Positions 34,080 through 40,922 of a stretch of 64,000 nt of DNA are shown here, in pieces; within the stretch, counting starts at the first letter, position 1; every line of letters starts with the position of its first letter. Under the pieces are notes generated by a model, which worked only from the letters and a program-made list of their open reading frames with translations, had not been told where the DNA came from and did not search any database. Location of the stretch: positions 1,612,001 through 1,676,000 of the forward strand of contig NZ_CP118950.1 of NCBI RefSeq assembly GCF_029024465.1, given 5' to 3'. The stretch is from Lactococcus garvieae subsp. garvieae. GTDB taxonomy: Bacteria > Bacillota > Bacilli > Lactobacillales > Streptococcaceae. A program made the position numbers and the translations under genes.

Positions 34080-34919
34080 TTATTGGATTTTCTCCAAAAT
34101 ACGTGCCAAATGCACGGTCATATAAATCTGTTCGCTTTCTGAGACTTCATAATCCCTTGTTTGCTTTAAAAATTCGCTCACTTTACGTGTGCCAAGATAA
34201 GCATTGGGATATTTGCGCATAATAAGAGCAAAAAGTTCCTTATCGGTTTCTTCTACTCTGGCACTCCCAGCTAAAATTCGCTCCGTAAAGAATTTGAGGT
34301 GCGTAATGAAACGTTGGAAGTAAATATCTTGTTCATCAAAGGTGATTTTTAAGGTATACTTTAATGTCGTTAAAATTTCTTCCATAAGCTTAGTCAACTG
34401 CATCGCGTACTCATGACCAGTACCAAGTGTACCGTTCACGATATGCATGGTCAGAAATCCTGCTTCGTCTTCTGGCAGTTCTACACCGAATTGTTCTTTT
34501 ACCTTTTCCAATGCTTTCAGACAGATTTTAAACTCTTCTGGAAAGAAACGTTTAATATCCCAAAGCAGGAAATTCTTTACTGAGATATTTTCTTCGGTCC
34601 GCAGAAGTGCTGCATGAAGATGATCCGCAAAAGCAACAAGCGTTGTGTCTGAAACTTCTTTATCAAATTTAACTTTAACCTCAGACAAAGTCACCATCGA
34701 CAGCTCAATAATAGTACTCGGTATCTCATTTAAAATCTCCGAAAAGCTCTGTATATCCGAGCTGGCTTTTAGGCCAAAAATCTTTTCGATTTTATCAACC
34801 TCAACTGCTTGACCTATTTTTTTCTTGAAACCAATACCCAGCCCCATAAGGATGATTTCTTCATTTCTGCTATTAATTGCTATGACCACGTTATTATTTA
34901 GGATTTTTCTGATTTCCAC
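34080..34919 (-). CDS. licT: Transcriptional antiterminator, BglG/LicT family
   Basis: 279 aa. N-terminal CAT RNA-binding domain (about 1-55; ILNNNVVIAINSRNEEIILMGLGIGFKKK) followed by two PRD domains (about 65-170 and 171-279) with the phosphorylatable histidines (FADHLHAALLR, LTMHIVNGTLG, FITHLKFFTERI, MTVHLARILEKI). It binds RAT hairpins to stop terminator formation when beta-glucosides are present and the PTS is busy. It controls its own operon: a RAT, a terminator, a promoter and a cre site all lie upstream. Confidence 0.95.
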   Translation of the reverse strand: MEIRKILNNNVVIAINSRNEEIILMGLGIGFKKKIGQAVEVDKIEKIFGLKASSDIQSFSEILNEIPSTIIELSMVTLSEVKVKFDKEVSDTTLVAFADHLHAALLRTEENISVKNFLLWDIKRFFPEEFKICLKALEKVKEQFGVELPEDEAGFLTMHIVNGTLGTGHEYAMQLTKLMEEILTTLKYTLKITFDEQDIYFQRFITHLKFFTERILAGSARVEETDKELFALIMRKYPNAYLGTRKVSEFLKQTRDYEVSESEQIYMTVHLARILEKIQ

Positions 34920-34938
34920 AATTTTCCCCTCATTTCAC

Positions 34939-34988
34939 AAAAATAGACCCTATCGCCCCTATGACAAAAATAGAGTACGATAAGGTCT
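34939..34988 (-). terminator. LicT-controlled leader terminator
   Basis: Minus-strand AGACCTTATCG pairs with CGATAGGGTCT and is followed by ATTTTTG. The 5' arm starts inside the RAT, so RAT folding and terminator folding exclude each other. Confidence 0.85.
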
Positions 34989-35012
34989 AGCTTAACTTAA
35001 TAATCACTATCC
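34984..35012 (-). promoter_or_regulatory. RAT antiterminator site 1
   Basis: 29-nt minus-strand element beginning GGATAGTGAT and ending AAGCTAGACC, a good match to the RAT consensus (GGATTGTTAC...GGCAAAACC). Its last five bases form the start of the overlapping terminator. Confidence 0.8.
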
Positions 35013-35019
35013 GTTTTTA

Positions 35020-35033
35020 TGAAACCGCTTTTA
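35020..35033. promoter_or_regulatory. cre site (CcpA)
   Basis: TGAAACCGCTTTTA matches the CcpA consensus TGWAANCGNTNWCA at all but one position. It lies directly after the -10 at the transcription start, a roadblock position. Confidence 0.7.
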
Positions 35034-35037
35034 TATT

Positions 35038-35066
35038 AGTATACTGTATTATCAAAATCTTGTCAA
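35038..35066 (-). promoter_or_regulatory. Promoter of the beta-glucoside operon
   Basis: Minus-strand TTGACA (35061-35066), 17 nt, TATACT (35038-35043): a near-consensus sigma-A promoter. Confidence 0.85.
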
Positions 35067-35086
35067 GGATAAATTTTAAAATAAAA

Positions 35087-35110
35087 AAAACGGCTAAGCC
35101 TAGCCGTTTT
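35087..35110. terminator. Terminator after the DUF697 gene
   Basis: AAAACGGCTA-AGCC-TAGCCGTTTT with T-runs on both sides. Confidence 0.85.
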
Positions 35111-35112
35111 TT

Positions 35113-35604
35113 TTATTTTTTTTGTTGAATCAAAGTTTTGAGTGTATCTGTCAGTATTCCTTCAAATTTTTCGGTATCTTTCGTAATGTCGATGCCTTTT
35201 TCTAAAGAAGCTGCTGCACTCCAGCCAATCGCTTCAGTAATTGCTGCAGCTATTGAAGCATTGACCACACTACCTACACCTGGAATCAAAGTAGCCAACG
35301 ATCTTCCGATGTACGGAATCAATGTCACTCTTATAAAGTTTACAACAAATTTATCACTGAACTTGACGTCATAAATTTTATAAATATTTTTCAGCATCTT
35401 TAACTGAATAGGTACTAAAATTAAGGCATCGGCAATAGGTATCGGTAGAGCGCCTACACCTGCAGCAGTAATTGAGGCCCCATGAATGGTTCTATGAACC
35501 TTAGAAGCTTTGTCACTGCTTATAGATTTTTTCACCGTTTGAGGTATTTGTCCGTTCATTTCTTTTGAAAGTTCGGTATTCTTACGTTTTTTTATCCCTA
35601 TCAT
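35113..35604 (-). CDS. DUF697-family protein
   Basis: 163 aa from ATG 35604, which follows GAGGGGGAGAG; a 35-codon extension is poorly supported. The C-terminal two-thirds is a DUF697 region (ASITAAGVGALPIPIADALILVPIQLKMLKNIYKIYDV, then LIPGVGSVVNASIAAAITEAIGWSAA) with two glycine-rich hydrophobic helices. In other bacteria this region is often attached to a GTPase, but no G domain is present here. It may insert in or lie on the membrane. The function is unknown. Confidence 0.75.
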   Translation of the reverse strand: MIGIKKRKNTELSKEMNGQIPQTVKKSISSDKASKVHRTIHGASITAAGVGALPIPIADALILVPIQLKMLKNIYKIYDVKFSDKFVVNFIRVTLIPYIGRSLATLIPGVGSVVNASIAAAITEAIGWSAAASLEKGIDITKDTEKFEGILTDTLKTLIQQKK

Positions 35605-35755
35605 CTCTCCCCCTCTTTTCTTCACTATTGATGGTTTGAGCGGTATCACTCTAAATAGCAGATTTATCCTGCGAAACAGAGGAGCTTTGCTCTTCTTTAA
35701 GTTTAACATTTTCTTTCAAATTTTTGACTCAAACTGCCTTCATTTATTTATATTA

Positions 35756-35920
35756 AGCAGTTCGCTACTGCTAAAGCTCAAGTGTTAAACTTGAAGTAGA
35801 TAGCTGTGGATTAGTTCCCAACTCCAATCGCTTGACGATTAGTGAATGGCTCTAGCCACAGCTTTTTGTTCAATTGGTAATTAGTTTGATAACGCTAGAC
35901 GTTTTATATCTAATATGGCT
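35756..35920 (+). ncRNA. Candidate IS110 bridge RNA (target and donor loops)
   Basis: The non-coding segment before the IS110 transposase can fold into two small hairpins (AGCAGT/ACTGCT 35756-35772; CAAGT/ACTTG 35779-35793). Two stem-internal loop-hairpin units follow. Unit 1: AGCTGTGG/CCACAGCT (35802-35809 with 35856-35863) around an inner AATCG/CGATT hairpin, leaving unpaired strands 35810-35825 and 35841-35855. Unit 2: ATTAG/CTAAT (35880-35884 with 35910-35914) around AACG/CGTT, leaving 35885-35890 and 35904-35909. IS110 bridge RNAs carry one target-binding and one donor-binding loop of this kind in this position. Ends are approximate and the fold was done by eye. Confidence 0.6.
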
Positions 35921-35979
35921 ACAAGACAAAAAGTGCGTGGAGTTATCACTGTGAGCTAAATTTTATCTAGGAGAACTAT

Positions 35980-37140
35980 ATGACACTTTATGTTGGAATC
36001 GATGTTTCTAAATTCAAACATGATCTCGCAATTCTTGAAGACCAAGGTGAAATCATCACAAAAAACTTACGCTTTGAAAACTCCTCTCAAGGTTTTCAAA
36101 TTTTAAAAGACCATTTGGAATCTCTCGAAAATCCAATTTCTGAAATCCATATCGCTCTTGAAGACACCGGACATTATGGTGATAACCTCATTGCATTTCT
36201 TCAAAAGTTAAGTTACTCTGTATTTACATATAATCCATTGCTTATCAAAGAATTTGTCAAATCACAGACACTCCGTAAATCCAAGACAGATAAAAAGGAT
36301 GCCCTTGTAATTGCTCGAAAATTACTCAATGACTCTTATTCTGAACGCTTTATCGTCGAACCTCAAATGCGTGAACTCAAAGAATTAACACGATATCAAA
36401 ACCGCCTCATACATGACCGTTCTAAGGCCAAAACTTTGTATGTTCGTGTATTAGATATTATCTTTCCTGAACTAGCGAAAATCGTGACAAGTCCTCACAA
36501 TCAATACGTTTATTAGCTTCTCACAAGATATCCCTCAGCTTCAAAGATTAGACATGCACATTTTAATTCGTTGCTCAAAATCAAACGTTTAAAAGCAGAT
36601 AAAGCTAATCAAATCCAACAAGCTGCTCAAGATACAATCGGAAATCCATCATTCGCTCTACAACTGGAATTGACTCAACTCATCGCAACCATTAGACATC
36701 TTACAAGCCAAATTGATGAAATTCAAAACCGAATCAACTCAATTTTATACGAACTCGACTCTCCTATTACTTCAATTGCAGGTATTGGAGAACGCTTAGG
36801 TGCTACCATCTTAGCTGAAATTAAGAACATCAATAACTTTAAGAATCCTGCTCAACTTCAAGCCTATGCAGGACTTGAACCTTCCATTTATCAATCTGGA
36901 ACCTTAGACACTACAGGGCGTATGGTCAAGAGAGGTTCTCCTTATCTTCGTTATGCACTGATGCTCGCAACAACATGTGTATGTCGCTTCTCACCGCATT
37001 TCCAAACCTACCTCGCCCTGAAACGAAGTCAAGGTAAGCATTATTACGTAGCCATTTCTCACGCTGCTAAGAAGCTCATTCGAGTAATTTTTCATCTCCT
37101 CAAAACTAATCAAACCTTTGATGAAAACAAACTAGCCTAA
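35980..37140 (+). pseudogene. IS110-family transposase, interrupted by an amber codon
   Basis: 386 codons in one frame, broken only by TAG at 36514-36516. The N-terminal RuvC-like DEDD domain has LYVGIDVSKFKHDLAIL (Asp), IALEDTGHYGDN (Glu) and SKTDKKDALVIA (the Asp pair). After the stop the frame continues LLTRYPSASK and HAHFNSLLKIKRLKAD. It leads to the Tnp_20 domain with SIAGIGERLGATILAEI and a catalytic-serine region EPSIYQSGTLDTTG. AGGAG lies 6 nt before ATG 35980. A single base change probably created the stop, so decay is recent. Suppression or restart at a downstream codon is possible but unlikely to give active enzyme. Confidence 0.85.
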
Positions 37141-37290
37141 ATAAATCCGCCCTCCCTCCACAAAAAATAATTTTTTAAACTTGCACTCTTGCAAGACTTT
37201 TTGTGTGCCTTCAACTATTTGTTAAACCTTTTAGTTTCAAGACACCTTATTCTTGATTTTTAATATAGTTTTTAATTTTTTGATAAGAAA

Positions 37291-37318
37291 AAAGAAGTTA
37301 TATCTCATAACTTCTTTT
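37291..37318 (-). terminator. Terminator of the LPXTG protein gene
   Basis: AAAGAAGTTAT/ATAACTTCTTT hairpin with T residues on the minus strand. Confidence 0.75.
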
Positions 37319-37323
37319 TGGTA

Positions 37324-38859
37324 TTATTTATTTGCTTTCTTAAAGCGGAAGATAGAAACGACTGTAGCCAAAGCTATAAGGATTAGTCCTAAGATGATGC
37401 TCATCATCGTCATTCTTTCATTCTCCCCTGTGGCAGGTAAAGCGTGTTGTGTTGTAGATATTGTTCCTTTATTATTGTTTTTATCCTTAGAATCTGATTT
37501 CTTCTCAGGTTTTGGTTCAGGGAGCACCGGATTCACTTTATTTTTAGTATACACGTAAGTTACGGTTTGAATTTGTTCTGTGAATTGACCAGTTATATTA
37601 CCTTGAACCTCTTTGAAAGTGTAACCTTTAATTTTTTTCTTTTCAGTACTATAGCCTTCTCCAACAGTTCCTGATTTCACAATATCTTCTGAGATTTTGT
37701 TTCCATCTATGTCTACATATTTAGCAAGAACTATCCCAGTAATATTAGGTATTTCATTCTTAGTATACACATAAGTTACCTTTTGAGCTTTATCAGATAA
37801 AGTACCTTTCGCATTAGTAGGAAGCTTGCTTTCGTCTAAAGTATAACCACCAATTGTTAACTTATATACGTCCGTAGTAGCATCATAGGAATCTCCTACA
37901 TTACCACTGATAGTTTGCGGAGAAACACTAGGAATTGCGTTTCCATCTTCATCTACATAATTTACCGCAACATCTGCGGCTTTGACTGGATTCTTAGTAT
38001 ACACATAAGTTACCGTTTGAGCTTGGTCAGATAAAGTACCTTTGGCATTAGCAGGAAACTTACTTTCATCTAATGTATAACCATCAATAGAAGGTTGATA
38101 TTGAGAGGTAGTAGTATCATAAGCTTCTCCAAGTTTGCCGGAAATTGTTTGTGGCGCATGTAATTCTTTACCATTCTCGTCCTGATAAATTACTGTAAGG
38201 TCTGCGGCTTTGTCAGTAAACGGACTAAAATACAAGGGGCTCCATTCGTATGTACTACTACCGTATCTATATGTATGCTTAACAGCAACAACACCCTTAT
38301 TATCTGGAATTGCTTCCATAATTGGTTTTACAGAAAAAGTTGTTACAATAGAGGTTTTTTTAGGAATTGTACCCTCCACTAATACATTAAATGCTTTTAC
38401 TAACTCTAAATTTGCTGGAGCACTGTCAGTAAAGGTTACTCCATCAATAGAGTACTGTATTTTATACAAGTTTGAAGATGAGAGGCTTACAGTAGGTACT
38501 GAAGCAAGTTTTCCGTAGTTTGTTAATATAAAGCCATCAATATAGTCATTGACTGTAAAAGAATCTTCAGTGAGTGTTGTTGTTTTAACATTAATATTTT
38601 CAGGATTATCTTTATTTACTCTAAGACTCCAGACAAGTTGTCTGTTACCGGAATCATCAATTGGTTCTTGCCGATATGTTGATTGCGCATAAGATGTATT
38701 CGCATTTACATAAGCAGAAGCCTGAGCTTGTGCAATAATACTTGGGAATAACAACACTGCACTAATGAAAAGTAATACCGCTATACGGATTTTCTTCATA
38801 CCTCTAAATAAGCTATAAAATGAAATACGCTTTTCTTGATTTTTAATGTAGTTTTTCAT
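37324..38859 (-). CDS. LPXTG-anchored surface protein with three MucBP-type repeats
   Basis: 511 aa. An N-terminal signal peptide (about 1-47, hydrophobic core IAVLLFISAVLLF, cleavage near AQA) is followed by a unique domain (about 50-215). Three repeats of about 70 aa (about 217-430) follow, each with a [AV]-x-Y-x-D-x-[DN]G start, a G-x-[VL]G-[DE] turn and the end QTVTYVYTKN. After a Pro/Lys wall-spanning stretch come LPATGENE, a hydrophobic helix and FRFKKANK, a complete sortase A signal. Such proteins often bind mucin or host glycans, but binding is not shown here. AAAGGA lies before ATG 38859. Confidence 0.9.
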   Translation of the reverse strand: MKNYIKNQEKRISFYSLFRGMKKIRIAVLLFISAVLLFPSIIAQAQASAYVNANTSYAQSTYRQEPIDDSGNRQLVWSLRVNKDNPENINVKTTTLTEDSFTVNDYIDGFILTNYGKLASVPTVSLSSSNLYKIQYSIDGVTFTDSAPANLELVKAFNVLVEGTIPKKTSIVTTFSVKPIMEAIPDNKGVVAVKHTYRYGSSTYEWSPLYFSPFTDKAADLTVIYQDENGKELHAPQTISGKLGEAYDTTTSQYQPSIDGYTLDESKFPANAKGTLSDQAQTVTYVYTKNPVKAADVAVNYVDEDGNAIPSVSPQTISGNVGDSYDATTDVYKLTIGGYTLDESKLPTNAKGTLSDKAQKVTYVYTKNEIPNITGIVLAKYVDIDGNKISEDIVKSGTVGEGYSTEKKKIKGYTFKEVQGNITGQFTEQIQTVTYVYTKNKVNPVLPEPKPEKKSDSKDKNNNKGTISTTQHALPATGENERMTMMSIILGLILIALATVVSIFRFKKANK

Positions 38860-39088
38860 TAATATTCCTTTGCTGATTATTTTAATTTAAAACTTCACTG
38901 TCTACTTACAGCTTTTAGAGTGTTGGTAAAATGTTAATTTTCTCGACACACAATGCCACTAAAGGTTGAAATTAAGGCATTTATATTATTATCTAACATC
39001 CTAAAATTGATTACTATTAAAAAGTAGTACCTCTACATTTTATCATGAAAGTGTGATATACTTGAGTTACGTTATAGTAACAAACATA

Positions 39089-39128
39089 AACAAGAGTCAG
39101 TAAAATTAACATTTTGTTGACTCTTGTT
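39089..39128. terminator. Hairpin terminator
   Basis: AACAAGAGTCA / TGACTCTTGTT, 11-bp perfect stem with an 18-nt loop and a short T-run. Confidence 0.65.
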
Positions 39129-39230
39129 TTCTCATTGACACATAAAACAAAGCATTGAAAAATTTCTTTTATGTTTTATATTTAACTTTTTAAATAGTTT
39201 GTTATTTACTTCCTTCTCCTAATTTCACAT

Positions 39231-39262
39231 AAAAAAAACGCCTGCCATTTCTGACAAGCGTT
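39231..39262 (-). terminator. Original chromosomal fba terminator, now detached from fba
   Basis: Minus-strand AACGCTTGTCA-GAAA-TGGCAGGCGTT followed by T8. It aligns without gaps to the hairpin next to fba at 54628-54653, and is separated from fba by the 15.4-kb element. Confidence 0.75.
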
Positions 39263-39284
39263 CTTTTATTCGTATTTATAAAGC

Positions 39285-39303
39285 TGATTAAGCTTTGTTT
39301 GCT
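39285..39303. repeat. Left attachment repeat of the mobile element
   Basis: TGATTAAGCTTTGTTTGCT, identical over 19 bp to 54676-54694, which is the last codons and stop of fba. The adjacent 48 bp to the left also align gaplessly with the sequence beside the right copy (35 of 48 identical by my count). Confidence 0.88.
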
Positions 39304-39470
39304 CACAATCAAAGATTGTTTCGCAGATCAAGACTTATGCTTTATTTGCTGAATTTAGCATAAAAATTTTTATAGTTCCGCATGTTTCTAAAATTTTTGC
39401 TGTTATCACTTTTATTCAAGGTTCTTAAAAATTTTCATATTCTATAAATCTAAATAAATCTATGAAAAGT

Positions 39471-39505
39471 GTGGCAGATTTATGGCAAGTTTAATTATGT
39501 GGCAA
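39471..39505. repeat. Integrase arm-type repeats, left end
   Basis: Three copies of T[AG]TGGCA in direct orientation at 39471, 39482 and 39499. The same heptamer recurs near the right end of the element. Confidence 0.55.
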
Positions 39506-39590
39506 TAAAATCATTTCACCAAAATCAAGAAAACTAATATCATACTCCACTATAAGCGTCAAGTTTCTTGTTATAAACACTAAATAATAT

Positions 39591-39696
39591 TTAATCTTTC
39601 CAATTTCTATGAAAGTGGTTACCAGCGTTATTCTCTACAAAAATTTGTTTAAATAACAACATCATTTGTTCTTTATCTTCAGTAAATGTTTCTGCT
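39591..39696 (-). pseudogene. Detached 3' end of the RloC-like gene
   Basis: Minus-strand codons ETFTEDKEQMM, LLFKQIFVENNAG, NHFHRNWKD and stop (39591-39593) lie immediately left of the IS3 element. Joining them to the main fragment after deleting the IS and one GCT copy restores one uninterrupted frame. Confidence 0.9.
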
Positions 39697-39774
39697 TGGA
39701 GCTATACTATAAAAGTAGACACAAATATGTGTGTTATAATCTGTCTAAGAAGACACAAAAATGAAAGGACTTTT

Positions 39775-40050
39775 ATGTCAGGCTTTAAACGTTACGACGA
39801 GGAATTCAAACAATCTCTCGTCAACCTCTATCAAACAGGTAAAACTCAATCCGAACTCTGTAGAGACTATGGCGTCTCCGTCTCTGCTCTTGCAAAATGG
39901 ATTAAGCAGTACTCTCAAGTTCGTCTTGAAGATAATACGGTGTTGACTGCCAAACAGATTCAAGAATTACAAAAAAGGAATGCACAACTTGAGGAAGAAA
40001 ATCTGATCTTAAAAAAAGCGAGTGCCATATTCATGCAAAACTCCAAGTGA
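39775..40050 (+). CDS. IS3-family transposase OrfA
   Basis: 91 aa from ATG 39775 (AAGGA upstream). HTH_Tnp_1-type helix-turn-helix (DEEFKQSLVNLYQTGKTQSE, LCRDYGVSVSALAKWI) followed by a leucine-zipper-like coil (ELQKRNAQLEEENLILKKA). Near the 3' end is A AAA AAA (40011-40017), a classic -1 slippery heptamer. A shift there enters the orfB frame and makes the OrfAB transposase. Confidence 0.93.
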   Translation: MSGFKRYDEEFKQSLVNLYQTGKTQSELCRDYGVSVSALAKWIKQYSQVRLEDNTVLTAKQIQELQKRNAQLEEENLILKKASAIFMQNSK

Positions 40051-40916
40051 GATTAAAAGCAGTCTATAGACTCCGATTTGAACACACGACAGTTATGCTC
40101 TGTCGTGTTTTACATGTCAATCGTTCCACCTACTATAACTTCATTAACAAGAAGCCTTCGAAGCGTGAAATAGAAAATCAACGCTTGAGAAAATTACTCC
40201 TTGAGATTTATATGAAAGCTAAGAAAAGAATTGGAACGAGAGCTTTTAAAATCATTCTTCTGCGTGATTATGGCGTTAATATTTCTGAAGGCCGTATCTT
40301 ACGACTTCTCAAGTCTATGACACTCCCTAAAATGTCGACCATTAAACCTCGGGTTAAATCAAAACACTCTCCTGCATTTTCTTCTGATAATCTCCTTAAA
40401 CAAGAATTTAATCCGAAGTCCCCGAATCAAGTTTGGACAACTGATTTCACTTATATTTCTATAGGACCTAAGCGTCACGTTTATCTCTGCGCCATTCTTG
40501 ACCTCTACTCTAGAAAATGCATCGCTTGGAAAGTAAGTGATAAGATTGATGCTAAACTTGCTTGTGACACCCTAGAGATGGCTATAAATAAGAGAAAACC
40601 TAAGGAACCAATTATTTTTCATTCAGATCAAGGGAGTCAATTTAAATCAGCTTCCTTTAGAAAAATATTAGATGAGCATCAGTTACTTGCTTCTTACTCT
40701 AAACCTGGGTATCCTTATGATAATGCCGTAACTGAGGTCTTTTTCAAGTACCTTAAACAAAGAGAAATTAATCGAAGAACTTATCACACCATTCAAGAGG
40801 TTCAACTCTCTTGCTTTGAATACATCGAACAATTCTACAACAACTATAATCCTCATTCTGCCAACAATGGTTTAACTCCAAATCAGAAGGAAGAAAAATA
40901 TTTTAAGAAAATATAG
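40047..40916 (+). CDS. IS3-family transposase OrfB (catalytic)
   Basis: 289 aa counted from the GTG overlapping the orfA stop; normally expressed by -1 frameshifting from orfA, since the frame is open back to 40011. HTH_21-like N-terminus, then the DDE integrase core: WTTDFTYISI (first Asp), FHSDQGSQFKS (second Asp) and a Glu in AVTEVFFKYLKQRE, closing with YNNYNPHSANNGLTPNQ. No disabling change is seen. Confidence 0.94.
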   Translation: MRLKAVYRLRFEHTTVMLCRVLHVNRSTYYNFINKKPSKREIENQRLRKLLLEIYMKAKKRIGTRAFKIILLRDYGVNISEGRILRLLKSMTLPKMSTIKPRVKSKHSPAFSSDNLLKQEFNPKSPNQVWTTDFTYISIGPKRHVYLCAILDLYSRKCIAWKVSDKIDAKLACDTLEMAINKRKPKEPIIFHSDQGSQFKSASFRKILDEHQLLASYSKPGYPYDNAVTEVFFKYLKQREINRRTYHTIQEVQLSCFEYIEQFYNNYNPHSANNGLTPNQKEEKYFKKI

Positions 40917-40922
40917 CTCATT

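Larger units (their letters stand above)
35756..37140 (+). mobile_element. IS110-family insertion sequence (limits approximate)
   Basis: A leader with bridge-RNA-like folds plus a DEDD transposase gene. IS110 elements lack long terminal inverted repeats and usually make no target duplication, so the exact ends cannot be fixed from one copy. The right end should lie within 37141-37250, where I see no gene. The transposase has an internal stop, so autonomous movement is doubtful. Confidence 0.7.
38860..39590. other. Intergenic region with terminators and the left junction of the mobile element
   Basis: No gene is visible in 730 bp. It holds, from left to right, the LPXTG gene promoter zone, a strong long-loop terminator (39089-39128), the displaced fba terminator (39231-39262), the left copy of the attachment repeat (39285-39303), and integrase-arm-like repeats (39471-39505). 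Confidence 0.6.

Noticed and set aside
39285-39303. tRNA gene as the attachment site
   Set aside because: The repeat is the end of the fba coding sequence; no tRNA fold is present at either junction.
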